Origin: an uncultured Eubacteriales bacterium
GTDB taxonomy: Bacteria > Bacillota_A > Clostridia > Oscillospirales > Acutalibacteraceae
Assembly (NCBI GenBank): GCA_934454005.1
Contig: CAKSGI010000104.1
Span: 1-6,671, forward strand
DNA length: 6,671 nucleotides
Reading direction: 5' to 3'
Part shown: positions 6,338-6,671 of the stretch, one piece after another
Position numbering within the stretch: position 1 is the stretch's first letter
Layout of the letters: the number at the start of each line of letters is the position of its first letter
Program-made: the position numbers and the translations under genes
Notes under the pieces: generated by a model
The model's input: the letters and a program-made list of their open reading frames with translations, nothing else
Databases searched by the model: none
Told to the model about the DNA's origin: nothing

Positions 6338-6378
6338 AATTTTTAAAAAAATATTACAATTGTAAGTTTTTAAAAATT
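6338..6378. repeat. Nested palindrome in the non-coding stretch
   Basis: Arms AATTTTTAAAAA (6338-6349) and TTTTTAAAAATT (6367-6378) are perfectly complementary over 12 bp and enclose a second perfect palindrome, TTACAATTGTAA (6354-6365). The RNA would be a long AU-only stem with an uneven bulge. It may be a protein site or a curved AT-rich element; it lacks the GC-rich stem of a terminator. Confidence 0.4.
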
Positions 6379-6490
6379 AAATCCTTGCAAACCAAAAATT
6401 ACTTTTTATTAATAGATTATACTTACTATGAATGAATCCATAAAACTTTTATAAGATTAATCATTCCAATATTTTACAAATAACATCGTC

Positions 6491-6529
6491 AAACTTTTAA
6501 CAAACATTAATTTCATTGTTAATAAGTTT
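6491..6529. repeat. Imperfect hairpin in the non-coding stretch
   Basis: AAACTTTTAACAA (6491-6503) pairs with TTGTTAATAAGTTT (6516-6529) along 13 bp with one bulged base, leaving a 12-base loop. No U-tail follows on either strand. It lies upstream of the possible promoter at the right edge, so it could be an operator, but this is not supported further. Confidence 0.3.
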
Positions 6530-6630
6530 ACTATGCTCGCTTAAATGAATCAGAATATAAAAATTCACTTTTAGTCCAATTTATTTATATTATATTAGTA
6601 AGGGAATAAATAACAACCTATAACATCCTA

Positions 6631-6659
6631 TTGAATATTTAATATACCAGTAATATTAT
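6631..6659 (+). promoter_or_regulatory. Possible promoter for a gene beyond the right edge
   Basis: TTGAAT (6631-6636), 17 bases, then TATTAT (6654-6659) gives 4/6 and 5/6 matches to sigma-A boxes. In DNA this AT-rich such matches arise often, and the gene it would serve is not visible. Confidence 0.25.
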
Positions 6660-6671
6660 TATTATATAAAA

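Larger units (their letters stand above)
6181..6573. repeat. 14-bp inverted repeats bracketing about 393 bases
   Basis: TAAAAGTGAATTTT (6181-6194) recurs as its exact reverse complement at 6560-6573. The 365 bases between carry no gene. The arrangement resembles the ends of a small non-autonomous mobile element, but I find no flanking target-site duplication. The short TGATTCA motifs inside each end are not at equal distances (6213 and 6552). A chance origin or a distant pair of protein sites remains possible. Confidence 0.35.
6080..6671. other. 592-base non-coding stretch after dusB
   Basis: No reading frame here exceeds a few dozen codons, and none has a good ribosome site with protein-like content. 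I see no tRNA T-arm motif, rRNA or CRISPR pattern, and no U-tailed hairpin right after dusB. The stretch is very AT-rich and has several inverted repeats, listed separately, plus a promoter-like pair near the right edge. It may be the long upstream region of a gene beyond the window, or decayed sequence. Confidence 0.7.

Noticed and set aside
6080..6671. tRNA, riboswitch or CRISPR array in the long gap
   Set aside because: No T-arm consensus, no recognisable aptamer core, and no regularly spaced repeats were found.

Overview
The window is AT-rich DNA from a Firmicute, most likely a Clostridia-class anaerobe. The reasons are the strong AT bias down to codon choice, GGGAGG-type ribosome binding sites, a TTG start, U-tailed hairpin terminators, and the family make-up: a clostridial-type Na/Pi-PhoU transporter and a Crp/Fnr regulator paired with a small ferredoxin-like protein. 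No species can be named from sequence alone.

Layout. Bases 1-1332 (+) are the C-terminal three quarters of lepA (elongation factor 4), cut by the left edge. A 16-bp-stem hairpin separates it from a convergent Na+/phosphate symporter with a C-terminal PhoU domain (1443-3215, -). A 252-bp leader with several palindromes and promoter-like boxes lies upstream of the transporter. Next is a Crp/Fnr-family regulator (3468-4181, -) with its own terminator. It is divergent from a two-cluster ferredoxin-like Fe-S protein with a Cys-rich C-terminal domain (4278-4964, +). dusB, a tRNA-dihydrouridine synthase, follows (5102-6079, +). The last 592 bases (6080-6671) hold no gene I can support, but they contain inverted repeats and a promoter-like pair near the right edge.

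How the genes may work together. The most interesting unit is the divergent regulator/Fe-S pair. A perfect TGTTGT-N4-ACAACA palindrome lies between them. It is centred 41.5 bp upstream of the start predicted from a consensus TATAAT that serves the Fe-S gene, and just downstream of the start predicted for the regulator gene. That is the geometry of a regulator that activates the Fe-S gene from a class II site while limiting its own synthesis. The Fe-S protein has no established function that I know of, so this is the best candidate for an undescribed redox or nitrosative-stress module. lepA, the transporter and dusB are ordinary housekeeping or uptake genes with no evident functional link to the pair.
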